DNA of 62,674 nt from a virus, in IMG/VR virus record IMGVR_UViG_3300006802_000103, positions 1-62,674 of that record. The stretch is one strand, 5' to 3'. The translations under genes were made by a program, and so were the position numbers. The notes under the pieces were generated by a model, which worked only from the letters and a program-made list of their open reading frames with translations, had not been told where the DNA came from and ran no database searches. Positions 7,352-15,415 of this stretch are shown piece by piece (position 1 is the stretch's first letter; each line of letters starts with the position of its first letter).

Positions 7352-7824
7352 TAATTATTGATACGAAAATACTCACGCGCGACGGCTTGGAGATCCTGAT
7401 ACAGCACGTCCATGACGAATACCACGGCGCGCCGTGGGACAACGAAGATGGTCATGGTCCTGTAAGCAAATGGACGAATCGCGACAAACACGCGGGCGAA
7501 CTGGTCCTCTGTAGTGATCGTGACTCGAAGCGCTACTACGACTACGCCGAAGCGGTCCGCATCGCCAAGCGCGATGGATGGGGACCCGGTAAGCCTCATG
7601 AGGCGGCACGCGCTGACTATGACCGCTTGCGGGCGTGGTGCAACGATGAATGGTATTACATTGGCATCGTGGCCACGATTGGCAACGTGGCGCGGGCGTC
7701 GTTGTGGGGGATTGAGTCGGATTCCAGCGACGATTACTTGGCGGAGGTGGCTGACGATCTAGCCAGTGAAGCGCTATATGACTTGCGGCAGGTGGCCTTA
7801 ATTGAGGTGGCAGCGTGCGAATAA
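7348..7824 (+). CDS. Conserved phage hypothetical protein
   Basis: 158 residues, ATG overlapping the previous stop as ATGA. It contains HGAPWDNEDGHGPVS, then GELVLCSDRDSKRYYDYAEAV, then RAWCNDEWYYIGI. These are hallmarks of a family seen in many phages of Proteobacteria and others, with unknown function. The aromatic and acidic motifs suggest an enzyme or nucleic-acid-mimicking protein. The CACGGCGCGCCGTGGGA string that also occurs at 6126 encodes its HGAPW segment. Confidence 0.65.
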   Translation: MIIIDTKILTRDGLEILIQHVHDEYHGAPWDNEDGHGPVSKWTNRDKHAGELVLCSDRDSKRYYDYAEAVRIAKRDGWGPGKPHEAARADYDRLRAWCNDEWYYIGIVATIGNVARASLWGIESDSSDDYLAEVADDLASEALYDLRQVALIEVAACE

Positions 7825-8486
7825 CCTACCGAACCGCACTACGAAACATTCGCAAACTGTACGCGGAGATCCCGCAAGCCGACCGGGATGCTAGCGTAAA
7901 CTGGTATCTCCGAGCGCACAATGAGATCAAGGCGATTGGCGCGCGCTATCCCTGGTACGAAGCGCCGATTGAGGCGTACTGCCATGTAGTCGCGGCATTG
8001 TCCCCCGGTGTGAAGTGGCAGAGCAATCTTGAGGACTTCGCCAAACTACTCGAATTGATGGAGGGTGACCCAAACGGCACGCTACTGCCGTGGTTCAAAC
8101 CCCGTACCTACCCCGCGCAGAAGGATAAGGCGATTACGATATTGTCCCGCGCTCGGCATTGGGATAAGAGCGGGCATTGGTCCGAAGTCTTGAAGGGACC
8201 GAAGGAACGCGCTTTCGCGCACAATCTAGCCTACCCTGAAGCCGAACGGGAACTGACTCTCGACTTCCACGCCTACTCCATTGCGTGCAATACCAGATGG
8301 ACTTCGCAATCAGTCCCGCAATTCAAGGTTGCCGAACGCGCCGCAATTGACCGGGCATACCGCAAGGTGGCAGAAGAAAACAAGCTGAAAGCGTGTCAGT
8401 TGCAAGCAATCACTTGGGAGTGGTGGCGTAAGACTCGCCCCGCGCCAAGATTTCACAAAACGAAAGGAAAGGTTATCGAAGCATGA
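7815..8486 (+). CDS. Conserved phage protein, possible HhH-like fold
   Basis: 223 residues. Key blocks are YCHVVAALSPGVKWQSNLE, YPAQKDKAITIL, GPKERAFAHNL, ELTLDFHAYSIA and LKACQLQAITWEWWR. This order matches a family found next to replication genes in many phages. The AALSP, PKxxAF and LDxHAY steps recall helix-hairpin-helix glycosylase folds, but no catalytic Lys/Asp assignment is possible by eye. It overlaps both neighbours by several bases, so it is translated within the operon. Confidence 0.6.
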   Translation: MRITYRTALRNIRKLYAEIPQADRDASVNWYLRAHNEIKAIGARYPWYEAPIEAYCHVVAALSPGVKWQSNLEDFAKLLELMEGDPNGTLLPWFKPRTYPAQKDKAITILSRARHWDKSGHWSEVLKGPKERAFAHNLAYPEAERELTLDFHAYSIACNTRWTSQSVPQFKVAERAAIDRAYRKVAEENKLKACQLQAITWEWWRKTRPAPRFHKTKGKVIEA

Positions 8487-8695
8487 ACTCAACATACTTG
8501 ACCGTATCCCCCGCCTATGGGCGCGATTACAAGACGAAAAAAGAGGTCCTGGCCGCTTGGGAAGCAGGAAAGGACTTCATCATTCAAGACCTGTTCCGCT
8601 CGGGATATATCAACAAGGATGACGCGCCCAAAGGTGCGACTATCAATATCCGGTACAAGCGGTTGACACAGGTTTGTCCGGTGAAGGTGGTTTAG
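8483..8695 (+). CDS. Conserved small phage protein
   Basis: 70 residues starting at an ATGA overlap. It contains YLTVSPAYGRDYKTKKEVLAAW-x-x-GKDFIIQD and ends with INIRYKRLTQVCPVKV. This compact pattern is widespread among phage genomes as an uncharacterised protein, probably a small alpha/beta single domain. It closes the first overlapping gene cluster; a 120-base gap with no recognised feature follows. Confidence 0.65.
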   Translation: MNSTYLTVSPAYGRDYKTKKEVLAAWEAGKDFIIQDLFRSGYINKDDAPKGATINIRYKRLTQVCPVKVV

Positions 8696-8816
8696 TTCCG
8701 TCGATCTTTGCACGCAGCTACTCCGGCTAAGTGCGAGCACCCCGAGCACGAGGTGAGCGCCGGACATGACCCCGTATAACTCGGTAAGCCGGGGGCTAAA
8801 ATTTCAGGAGATCAAA

Positions 8817-8969
8817 ATGGAAACCGACATCAGAGAACAATACCGCGCCCTGATCGAAGAGTCCGAGCGCGTTCGTAAAGAAAACGACCGATTCTGGCGA
8901 AACCTGGGTCTGCGCGGGTTCGTCTTAGCCCTAGCCGCGCTTGCGTGGTTGGAGTGGGTGACAGCTTAG
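8817..8969 (+). CDS. Small single-pass membrane protein
   Basis: 50 residues from the ATG behind CAGGAGATCAAA. The charged N-terminal helix (1-30) is followed by LRGFVLALAALAWLEWV, one hydrophobic segment at the C-terminus. It is tail-anchored in layout. Its early-operon position suggests an inner-membrane role in host takeover or replication anchoring, though this is only inference. Confidence 0.55.
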   Translation: METDIREQYRALIEESERVRKENDRFWRNLGLRGFVLALAALAWLEWVTA

Positions 8970-9010
8970 GAGACAAATGGACATGACAAATCAAAAGAAA
9001 GAGGCCCGCA

Positions 9011-9262
9011 ATGGCTAGCCATACGCGGGGAATTGATGACACTATGCGCCTTGACGGCATACCGTTCCGCGCAACACCAGGAGCGGAGGAGAGATCGGCT
9101 AAACTTGCGCAAATACGCGCTGCCGCGCCGGAGTTGGCTGAGGCGTTGAGATACCTACTCAGTTTCTATTCGTACCACGACGAGAAGCTACATCACAGTG
9201 GCGACAACCAGCGATGCGGCGTATGCAACGCCCGCGCCGCGTTGCGAAAGGCGGGACTGTGA
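9011..9262 (+). CDS. Small hypothetical protein with a Cys/His end
   Basis: 83 residues with AAAGAGG upstream. A helical middle (ELAEALRYLLSFYSYHDE) leads to H-x-GDNQRCGVCNARAALRKAGL. The C-x2-C with nearby histidines may bind zinc. This kind of ARAALRKAG ending is frequent in small phage proteins of unknown function. The stop overlaps the GTG of the next gene. Confidence 0.55.
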   Translation: MASHTRGIDDTMRLDGIPFRATPGAEERSAKLAQIRAAAPELAEALRYLLSFYSYHDEKLHHSGDNQRCGVCNARAALRKAGL

Positions 9263-9516
9263 GCATCGAATTCCATCAAACCGTACCCTCCCGCTACAAA
9301 GGCCCGTTCCCGATGATCGCCATTCGGGACCAGTGGGAAACATACTGCACACCGCTCGAAGGCTACGATCCCGAAGAGGTCCTGGAGTATTTCCGCGTGA
9401 CCTATGATTGGAACCCCGACCTGGATCTCACGGCGGAAGAGTTTGAGGCTGTGCGGCGACACGATCCGGTATCTGGCTTCCACATCTACCTGACCGAAGC
9501 CGAACTCGACGACTAA
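9259..9516 (+). CDS. Small acidic hypothetical protein
   Basis: 85 residues from the GTG forming a GTGA overlap with the previous stop, chosen over an upstream ATG at 9214 that would overlap deeply. It is rich in acidic and aromatic residues (GYDPEEVLEYFRVTYDWNPDLDLTAE in part). No motif is recognised. Strong acidity could suit a DNA-mimic role, but there is no further support. Confidence 0.5.
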   Translation: MSIEFHQTVPSRYKGPFPMIAIRDQWETYCTPLEGYDPEEVLEYFRVTYDWNPDLDLTAEEFEAVRRHDPVSGFHIYLTEAELDD

Positions 9517-9537
9517 TTAACCAAAGAAAGGACTGAA

Positions 9538-9798
9538 ATGTATTTCGAATTTGAGTATTACAATGGCGACACCACGGGGTGCATCATCTACCCCGGAGGG
9601 AAGGGGACACCAAAACGAGACTCCCTCGCTACCGGAGTTGCCACCCGACACCCAATGGACAACCCCAACAAACGCAAAGGCCGCAACCTAGCCGCCGCCC
9701 GCGCGATCCGCAACCTGATCCCAGGTGATCGAAAGGATGTTTTACAAGAACGACGGCTGGCGTGGGATGCTTTGAGGGCACAGGGGGTGCGGGTGTGA
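9538..9798 (+). CDS. Small hypothetical protein
   Basis: 86 residues with AAAGAAAGGA upstream. It opens MYFEFEYYNGDTTG. The C-terminal half NKRKGRNLAAARAIRNLIPGDRK is basic and helical, a possible nucleic-acid contact. No family is recognised. The stop overlaps the next GTG as GTGA. Confidence 0.5.
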   Translation: MYFEFEYYNGDTTGCIIYPGGKGTPKRDSLATGVATRHPMDNPNKRKGRNLAAARAIRNLIPGDRKDVLQERRLAWDALRAQGVRV

Positions 9799-10007
9799 AG
9801 AACCTTATCTACTCAAACCCCTGCCCGCACGCCGAGCACCTCACGACGGAGCTTCGCGCTTACGCCAAGTTCGGTCCTGGCGTCCCGGAGAACACGCCCA
9901 TCTTCTTCGAGGGCAAGCAAGTCACCTCGTTCGGAGTGGAGGAGGAGACACTGAGCGACGGGTCGAAAGCCTACAACATCGTCCTTACCGGAGGAAGCCC
10001 GCAGTGA
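9795..10007 (+). CDS. Small hypothetical protein
   Basis: 70 residues from a GTG overlapping the previous stop. It contains YSNPCPHAEHLTTELRAYAKFG followed by beta-prone segments. No motif beyond one Cys/His pair. The following gene starts at another GTGA overlap, so translation is coupled along the string. Confidence 0.45.
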   Translation: MKNLIYSNPCPHAEHLTTELRAYAKFGPGVPENTPIFFEGKQVTSFGVEEETLSDGSKAYNIVLTGGSPQ

Positions 10008-10294
10008 CACTAATAGAAGCCGCTGTTAAAGACGGCCAATTTCGCGGATTATCGGAGGCATTCTCCCAAGTTCGAGTCTTGAAACAAATCAAGAATTTAA
10101 CTCAACTAGGACCAGAATCCTGGGAGAGAATCGGAAACCGCGCGGGGGCGCTGGATACGCCCCCAGTTGCGGGCAACCCTCAATTCATCGCAGTCCCGCG
10201 CGAGTTGGTGATAGCCGCGATAGATGCCTTCGCCGAACTCGGGCATTCAATGGACGCGGGGGAGTTGCAGAACATACTGGAGGAGGCGAGATGA
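10004..10294 (+). CDS. Small helical hypothetical protein
   Basis: 96 residues, GTG start overlapping the previous stop. The middle is glycine- and proline-rich, and the end AIDAFAELGHSMDAGELQNILEEAR is helical. No recognised family. It is part of the uninterrupted overlapping early operon. Confidence 0.45.
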   Translation: MTLIEAAVKDGQFRGLSEAFSQVRVLKQIKNLTQLGPESWERIGNRAGALDTPPVAGNPQFIAVPRELVIAAIDAFAELGHSMDAGELQNILEEAR

Positions 10295-10620
10295 AGTATC
10301 CCCTCGGTCCCTACCCCAACACGGAAATAGCCGTCGCCTCCCACCTGCCCCCGGATGGCCGATGTCTCGCCGTCGCTTTCACCGTCGTCGTCGTCGTCCC
10401 GTTGGCGGGGAAAACGACTGACCCGCTATCGAAAAAAGACGCCCTCGCTGCCCTCGTCAGGTTGAAGAAGGAGGCAGAGCGGAAACTAACCGACCGGACT
10501 TTTGAAATCGCCCAAGGCCAATTCGCCCTCGGAGTTGTAAATCTTCCAACGGGTGAGGAGACGGTGGTTGACATCAAGTTGGAATTACCTGAATATAGAA
10601 CAGGAGAGGAGATTCAGTAA
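10291..10620 (+). CDS. Hypothetical protein
   Basis: 109 residues, ATGA overlap at the start. Beta-prone and hydrophobic near residues 26-38 (AVAFTVVVVVPLAG), then a basic helix with KKDALAALVRLKKEAERKL. It might be a short membrane-associated protein or simply a beta strand core; there is no diagnostic motif. Confidence 0.45.
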   Translation: MKYPLGPYPNTEIAVASHLPPDGRCLAVAFTVVVVVPLAGKTTDPLSKKDALAALVRLKKEAERKLTDRTFEIAQGQFALGVVNLPTGEETVVDIKLELPEYRTGEEIQ

Positions 10621-10850
10621 TGCAAACCAGACACAGTAGCAAAGGCCGCGCCCGCTCACGGAACTCGGATGCCCACTGGAATGAGAGATGGGAGATGTTG
10701 AAGCGAGAGGGCCGGGTCGAAGTAGAGAACCCCGAGTCTTACCCTCCCCCGCCCCTCGCTTCATCCTCCAACTTCCTCTCCCGCGTCTCCTCCGTCTGGT
10801 GGAACGAGGAGGACGTGACCTATCTCACGACTAGGGGAGCGCGTAGGTGA
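10620..10850 (+). CDS. Small basic hypothetical protein
   Basis: 76 residues, TAATG overlap with the previous stop. The N-terminus is Arg/Ser-rich (TRHSSKGRARSRNSD), followed by an acidic stretch and a Pro/Ser-rich linker. It sits directly before and overlaps the AAA+ ATPase gene, so it may be a partner or adaptor for it. That is inference from position only. Confidence 0.45.
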   Translation: MQTRHSSKGRARSRNSDAHWNERWEMLKREGRVEVENPESYPPPPLASSSNFLSRVSSVWWNEEDVTYLTTRGARR

Positions 10851-11908
10851 AGCGAACAAAATACACACCCTTGGGGCGAAATGGCGAGGCACTCAATCGC
10901 GACCTCGCAGCCCGCATCGTAGGTCAGCCCTCCGCACTGAATGCAATAATCCCCTACGTCCAGATGTACCAAGTCGGACTCGCGCCGGAGGGCCGCCCGG
11001 TCGGAGTCTTCATGCTCCTCGGGCCGACAGGTAGCGGCAAGACCCGAACGGTGGAGGCGCTGGCGGAAGTGATCCATGGATCGCCGCGCAATGTCCTCCG
11101 TATCGATTGCGGCGAATTCCAACTCGACCATGAGGTGGCTAAGCTGATCGGTGCGCCACCGGGCTATCTCGGACACCGGGAGACGGTCCCGCTACTCAAC
11201 CAATCCAAACTGACCCAGATAATGAGTGACCGCGCCAATCTCGCCATCGTCCTTTTCGACGAAATCGAGAAAGCCGCGCCCTCCCTGACCCGCCTCCTCC
11301 TCGGTATCCTGGATAAAGGCGTCCTCCGCCTAGGGGATAACACAACCGTCCACTTCGACCGCAGCCTCATCTTTATGACTTCCAATCTAGGAGCAAAGGA
11401 GATGTCCCGCGTCGTTCAGCCCGGTTTCGGCTTCGACGCCCTCACGGCTGGCGAAGGTGCGGATATGTCCGACGAGTCCTTCTCGCGACTGGAAGAGGTC
11501 GCCGTGGCGGCGGTGAAGCGGAAGTTCGCGCCGGAGTTCGTCAACCGCATCGATGCGATGCTGACCTACCGCCCGCTCAACGCAGATTCCACCGATAAGA
11601 TCCTCGATCTCATCCTGGATGACATCGGCAACCACGTCCGCCGACGCCTTGGGGACCGCATGTTCTATATCGAAGTCCCGAAGTCGGTGCGGAAGTTCCT
11701 CATTCAAAAGGGTGTCAGCGCGGAGTATGGAGCGCGCGAACTGCGGCGCACCCTACACCGCCACCTCATGCAACCCCTCGCCGCCATGCTCGCCGATGGT
11801 GAGATCAGGCCCGGGGCGGTAGTAGTAGTGAAACCCCATTCGAGCGGGGAGCGGTTGGAATTTAGAGTGAAAGATGAGAGTTCCGCTTCGGCGAAGGGAG
11901 ATAGGTAA
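10847..11908 (+). CDS. Stand-alone ClpB/ClpA D2-type AAA+ ATPase
   Basis: 353 residues. Walker A GPTGSGKT at 59-66, Walker B IVLFDE ending at 139, sensor-1 MTSNLG near 177-182, the arginine-finger block KRKFAPEFVNRIDA, and sensor-2 YGARELRRTLHR. This order and these sequences are those of the second AAA+ module plus small D2 domain of Clp/Hsp100 unfoldases, which are normally 700-860 residues. The N-domain, first ring and middle domain are absent. It may form a single-ring unfoldase or loader acting on host or replication complexes, or pair with a host peptidase. No ClpP-binding IGF-type loop is evident. Confidence 0.85.
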   Translation: MKRTKYTPLGRNGEALNRDLAARIVGQPSALNAIIPYVQMYQVGLAPEGRPVGVFMLLGPTGSGKTRTVEALAEVIHGSPRNVLRIDCGEFQLDHEVAKLIGAPPGYLGHRETVPLLNQSKLTQIMSDRANLAIVLFDEIEKAAPSLTRLLLGILDKGVLRLGDNTTVHFDRSLIFMTSNLGAKEMSRVVQPGFGFDALTAGEGADMSDESFSRLEEVAVAAVKRKFAPEFVNRIDAMLTYRPLNADSTDKILDLILDDIGNHVRRRLGDRMFYIEVPKSVRKFLIQKGVSAEYGARELRRTLHRHLMQPLAAMLADGEIRPGAVVVVKPHSSGERLEFRVKDESSASAKGDR

Positions 11909-11912
11909 ACAG

Positions 11913-12347
11913 ATGTTCATAAAACTAGAAAACGCATTCATCAACACCGCGCAAGTCCTCGTGATCTTCGCCCCCGACGAGCAGCACCCGAACGGAGCGC
12001 TGATGTTCTCCGTCGGCAATGCTGTTGAGTTCGCCCCGGGGGAATACGAAGCCCTTTCGAACTACCTCCTAGCGACCGGCTCCCCCAACCTAGCCACCGT
12101 CGCCCAGGCCGGGGACATCTACAGAGAAGCCGCAGCCCGCGCCCCCATTGACCACGCTCTCCAAACCCAAGCGGCCACACTGCAATTCGACCGCAGTTTC
12201 GCAAAACAAAAGGAAACCACGCAATCGGCGCAGCCGTCTGAAGGAGTGCGGAGGGAGGTTAAACCCAATGTGCAAACGGAATCACCCCTCCCGCCTTCGA
12301 TAACCAACCGTCCGGGTATCTTTCCGGATCAATTTGAGGATCTTTAA
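11913..12347 (+). CDS. Hypothetical protein downstream of the AAA+ gene
   Basis: 144 residues from the ATG 5 bases after the ATPase gene. The N-terminal third is a compact beta-like domain (MFIKLENAFINTAQVLVIF, then FSVGNAVEFAPGEYEALSNYL). The rest is a flexible Gln/Pro-rich tail ending in PDQFEDL. The acidic end could be a recognition tail for the neighbouring ATPase. No family is recognised. Confidence 0.5.
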   Translation: MFIKLENAFINTAQVLVIFAPDEQHPNGALMFSVGNAVEFAPGEYEALSNYLLATGSPNLATVAQAGDIYREAAARAPIDHALQTQAATLQFDRSFAKQKETTQSAQPSEGVRREVKPNVQTESPLPPSITNRPGIFPDQFEDL

Positions 12348-12348
12348 C

Positions 12349-12573
12349 ATGACTGATGCACTGCGTAATCAACTACGGAAGGCAAGTGTTCGGCACTCCT
12401 TGGAGACAGAAATCGAAGAAATCATTGCCGAACTCGACCGCTATGAGAAGGCGCTGCGGGAGATCCATGAAGGCGCTTGCAGGACCGCACAAGATAGCCG
12501 TAGTCGAGACGATGATCGGTATTGCTTAGCAAGGGTAATAGAGTGCGCTGAGGAGGCGCTGCGATGCGAGTAG
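12349..12573 (+). CDS. Small coiled-coil-like hypothetical protein
   Basis: 74 residues from the ATG behind GAGGATC. It is predominantly helical with heptad-like leucines (LETEIEEIIAELDRYEKALREI) and ends EEALRCE. Two or three cysteines are scattered. Similar EAALREI helices are common in phage early proteins of unknown role. Confidence 0.5.
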   Translation: MTDALRNQLRKASVRHSLETEIEEIIAELDRYEKALREIHEGACRTAQDSRSRDDDRYCLARVIECAEEALRCE

Positions 12574-12584
12574 AGGAGGCAACG

Positions 12585-13070
12585 ATGAGAACCACCGCTG
12601 ATCTGAAGCCAGTTGACCTGGACGCGCTGGAAAAGCTGCACGCGGCGTCTACCCAAGGGGAGTGGCGAGTTAACTACTTATCTAATAAGTGGATACTACT
12701 CCCAACCAACACGGAAGGCGACGATAACCGCATCGATAATGCAGAGTTTGTCGCCGCCGCTCACAACGCCCTGCCCGCGCTCATCGCCGAACTCCGCGAA
12801 TTGCGGGAGTTGGTGGGGCGAAAGGTCGTGACAAAGATCATCTGCCGCATTGACGTAGGAAGTCGTCTTGGATGGGGTGTGTTCCGATTTCGCGAAACGA
12901 AACGAGAAGTGCGTATTTACGAGCCTGCTGGCTTGAGCAGTAGTGACCTTGATCCGCTATTGAACTTTTGTATTAACAGCAACGCCGCCGCGCGGAAGTG
13001 GGAGCCGGAGACCGAAAAATGGTGGCGGGACCAGATTAAGAATGGAATCCTACCCCCCCGGCGGGCCTGA
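12585..13070 (+). CDS. Ead/Ea22-like protein with an extra C-terminal domain
   Basis: 161 residues from the ATG preceded by GAGGAGG. Residues 1-75 match the Ead/Ea22 pattern: a start domain with LEKLHAAST-GEWRV, then N-A-x-FVAAAHNALPALIAELRELRELVG. The remaining 85 residues (SRLGWGVFRF to the end) are unusual for this family. Ea22-type proteins are accessory early proteins of lambdoid and other phages. The 3' end overlaps the next gene by about 30 bases. Confidence 0.65.
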   Translation: MRTTADLKPVDLDALEKLHAASTQGEWRVNYLSNKWILLPTNTEGDDNRIDNAEFVAAAHNALPALIAELRELRELVGRKVVTKIICRIDVGSRLGWGVFRFRETKREVRIYEPAGLSSSDLDPLLNFCINSNAAARKWEPETEKWWRDQIKNGILPPRRA

Positions 13071-13446
13071 GGATGAACTCGCTATTCTCTCCGCTTTCCG
13101 CGCGGAGATCGAACACCTGCGGGAGATTACAAAGACCGAAAAAGTTCTCTTCATCGCTTACCCAGCCGGGTTCGAATACTCCTTCCTACAATCAATGCGC
13201 GCCCGCCTTTCCGCCCAGCGGAATGAAAGGTGGGATGACCAATTTACCTTCATGGATCTCCGGACGGCATTTGCGGACTACTCCGGGATACCCGTGGAAG
13301 ACGCCTCGCACGCGAGAGTACCCGACTATATGTGCGGGGGTTTGCGGATTACCCATAATGCACTGGAAGATGCGCTGTGGCAGGCGGCGTTGTGGAAGTA
13401 CTTGACACTATCCTCCGACGAAGCTACCCCGGCCCGACCCCTATGA
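13042..13446 (+). CDS. DnaQ-like exonuclease fragment lacking the first motif
   Basis: 134 residues. LFIAYPAGFEYSFLQ resembles the second exonuclease motif (normally PA-x-FD, here FE), FMDLRTAF a linker strand, and ITHNALEDALWQAALWKYL the third motif (H-x-A-x-x-DA-x-x-QA). The first DxE motif, which should precede residue 30, is absent, and no matching codons lie upstream in frame. It is either a truncated and inactive RNase-H-fold nuclease or a divergent one that lost one metal ligand. Confidence 0.55.
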   Translation: MESYPPGGPEDELAILSAFRAEIEHLREITKTEKVLFIAYPAGFEYSFLQSMRARLSAQRNERWDDQFTFMDLRTAFADYSGIPVEDASHARVPDYMCGGLRITHNALEDALWQAALWKYLTLSSDEATPARPL

Positions 13447-14051
13447 CCGAAAATCTACTACTCACCTCCGACTGGCACCTCGGGCACCACAACATTCGGT
13501 TTCTCTGCGACCGGCCCTGGGATTGGCCGCTGCGACTGGAAGTGAACCACCGCGCGGCTTTCGACTCAAACCCGGAAGCCACCCTCCTCCATCTCGGAGA
13601 CGTACTGTTTGCGAAGTACTGGAGCCGCAGCTTGAAGGAAGTGTGGCCGGGGCGGGTTATTTGTACTCTTGGGAACCATGATCGGAAGAAGGAGCAGTCG
13701 CGGATTGAGGCGGAAGGATGGGGCGCGACTGATTCCCATTCGACGATTGACGGGTTCCGGCGGATACTATTCTGTCACCGACCGCAAGATCTTCGACGGA
13801 AGTTCCTTTCGGACATTGGTGTCTACGGCCACAAACACAATTCACCGCTAACTGAATACGAAGCCGAGCCAGTGCCTCGATCAATCCGCATCTCCCCGGA
13901 ATTCATGGACTACCGACCAATTCACTTGAACGACTTACTGAAAATAGGGGAAACCCCGATCTGGCACGCCGCGTCTCAGAAGTGGTACGGGGCATCAACC
14001 TACCCGGAGAAGTTGCCGGTGAAGGAAATGGGGCCAAATCATCGTGATTGA
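13443..14051 (+). CDS. Calcineurin-like metallophosphoesterase
   Basis: 202 residues from the ATGA overlap at 13443. It shows the full motif series: TSDWHLGHHN near the start, LHLGDV, LGNHD, FCHRPQ and YGHKHN. These supply the two-metal site of the superfamily. It is a short phage type of the kind annotated as phosphohydrolase or phosphodiesterase; the substrate (nucleotide, cyclic nucleotide or RNA end) cannot be read off. The last 50 residues are a non-catalytic extension. A second, unrelated-length phosphoesterase is encoded at 32314. Confidence 0.85.
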   Translation: MTENLLLTSDWHLGHHNIRFLCDRPWDWPLRLEVNHRAAFDSNPEATLLHLGDVLFAKYWSRSLKEVWPGRVICTLGNHDRKKEQSRIEAEGWGATDSHSTIDGFRRILFCHRPQDLRRKFLSDIGVYGHKHNSPLTEYEAEPVPRSIRISPEFMDYRPIHLNDLLKIGETPIWHAASQKWYGASTYPEKLPVKEMGPNHRD

Positions 14052-14442
14052 CAAAGAACAAATCGAAACCGACCTCCTCGACCTACCCTGCCTCGTCCTT
14101 CCCCCGGAAGTTGTCCGGGTCATGCGCGAGGAGGGGAGAGTTCCGGGAGTCCACTCCCACCACGAATACCTCATGGAGTACTTATTCGGAACTCCGGCGC
14201 TAAAAGGAAGAAGGAAGAAGATGACACATCAGGAGCTAATTGAATTACAAAGAGACCTCTACCGGCTAGAGCGCGAATCACGCAACCGATCATTCGACGA
14301 GGAGTCCTATCAACCGCATGAACTCCAGCGGTTCGCGGTAGTTGCAGAAACCATCCGCCGCGTATTCCCCCTTGTAGATGAAGCGCAGAGAAAGGCGGGG
14401 AGGCGGGAGGAGCAAGGGGAAGGAAAGCAGAATGCCACTTAA
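14044..14442 (+). CDS. Hypothetical helical protein
   Basis: 132 residues from a GTG overlapping the previous stop. A hydrophobic acidic N-terminus (ETDLLDLPCLVLPPEVV) is followed by long charged helices (LIELQRDLYRLERESR) and a basic tail. It overlaps the next gene by 11 bases. No recognised domain. Confidence 0.5.
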   Translation: MIDKEQIETDLLDLPCLVLPPEVVRVMREEGRVPGVHSHHEYLMEYLFGTPALKGRRKKMTHQELIELQRDLYRLERESRNRSFDEESYQPHELQRFAVVAETIRRVFPLVDEAQRKAGRREEQGEGKQNAT

Positions 14443-15415
14443 CATCAGCTACTACGAAACCGAGGACGGCTATCTCCTCCGTAAGATTGACGGCTACGGA
14501 CAGACCGCGCTTGGCGGCTACCTCCTCAACGGAGGAGAAGCGCAGACGACCTGGGACCCCTCCTGGTGGCGCTTCGTCTGTCCGAAAACCGAAACCCCTG
14601 TCCTCGAAGGTCCGGTCTGGTATGAGAATAAACCTCTGTACTGGGAGCGGCTTGAAGGGACCCCTGCATCCTTCCCGGAGCGACTGGAGTATGAAGAGGG
14701 GAAAACAGCCGCCGACAATCTCTACCGTCTCGTGACGGAGAAAGTTAACCGAGGCCGGAAGGTCCAAGACTGCATCTTCACCCGCCTCGGGGAAATCGTC
14801 TGGGCAAACCTGGAGAAGCCGGAGGAGTTCTCTTTCAAGTTAGCGAAGGAGTCTTCCTGGTCCGGGGATGCGAATGAGCGGTTACTGGAAATCAAAGATA
14901 TCTTCTCCAGCAACATCTGGGCCGAATCCTTTATCCAAGTCGCCGACATCCAGCGCGCAATGACTCCATCCTTCGCGTGGCACCTTGGTCCTTGCACCCT
15001 TCCTTCCAACATCTTCTACCGAGTCGTCCGTGCGTGGGTTAAGGAGAATTTGAATGGGAAGTACGCAACCATCACCTCTGACTATGATTTCGTGTTCGAA
15101 GTGAAAAAGATTCTTCCCTGCAAGCCGCATGAAGTCAAATACACCCGTCCATTCGGGCGAACGAAGAGGGAGCGGAGTAAAGTGTATGTCCAGTTGGAGA
15201 AGGATCGGAAGGTTTCGGTATTTCACATCACACACAAGCAGAAGGTCCACGGCACTGAATACGGAGCGAAGATACTCCCGGACATCACGGGGGAGTCGTT
15301 AAATGACCTTCTCCTGAATATCAAAGCCTACCTCGACGAGACAATGACAATGATAAACGCGCCACTGCAAATCTGCCCGCACTGTGAAGGATCTGGGATT
15401 GCGGAGGAAAAGTGA
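14432..15415 (+). CDS. Large hypothetical early protein with CPHC-x-GSG end
   Basis: 327 residues from the ATG behind GGGGAAGGAAAG. It opens ISYYETEDGYLLRKIDGYG and contains W-rich blocks (TTWDPSWWRFVCPKTET). A central helical part is followed by a beta-rich part (YATITSDYDFVFEVKKIL). The last residues CPHCEGSG form one DnaJ-type half zinc site. No catalytic signature is recognisable. Its size among tiny neighbours and its operon-final position mark it as functionally important but unassigned. Confidence 0.55.
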   Translation: MPLNISYYETEDGYLLRKIDGYGQTALGGYLLNGGEAQTTWDPSWWRFVCPKTETPVLEGPVWYENKPLYWERLEGTPASFPERLEYEEGKTAADNLYRLVTEKVNRGRKVQDCIFTRLGEIVWANLEKPEEFSFKLAKESSWSGDANERLLEIKDIFSSNIWAESFIQVADIQRAMTPSFAWHLGPCTLPSNIFYRVVRAWVKENLNGKYATITSDYDFVFEVKKILPCKPHEVKYTRPFGRTKRERSKVYVQLEKDRKVSVFHITHKQKVHGTEYGAKILPDITGESLNDLLLNIKAYLDETMTMINAPLQICPHCEGSGIAEEK

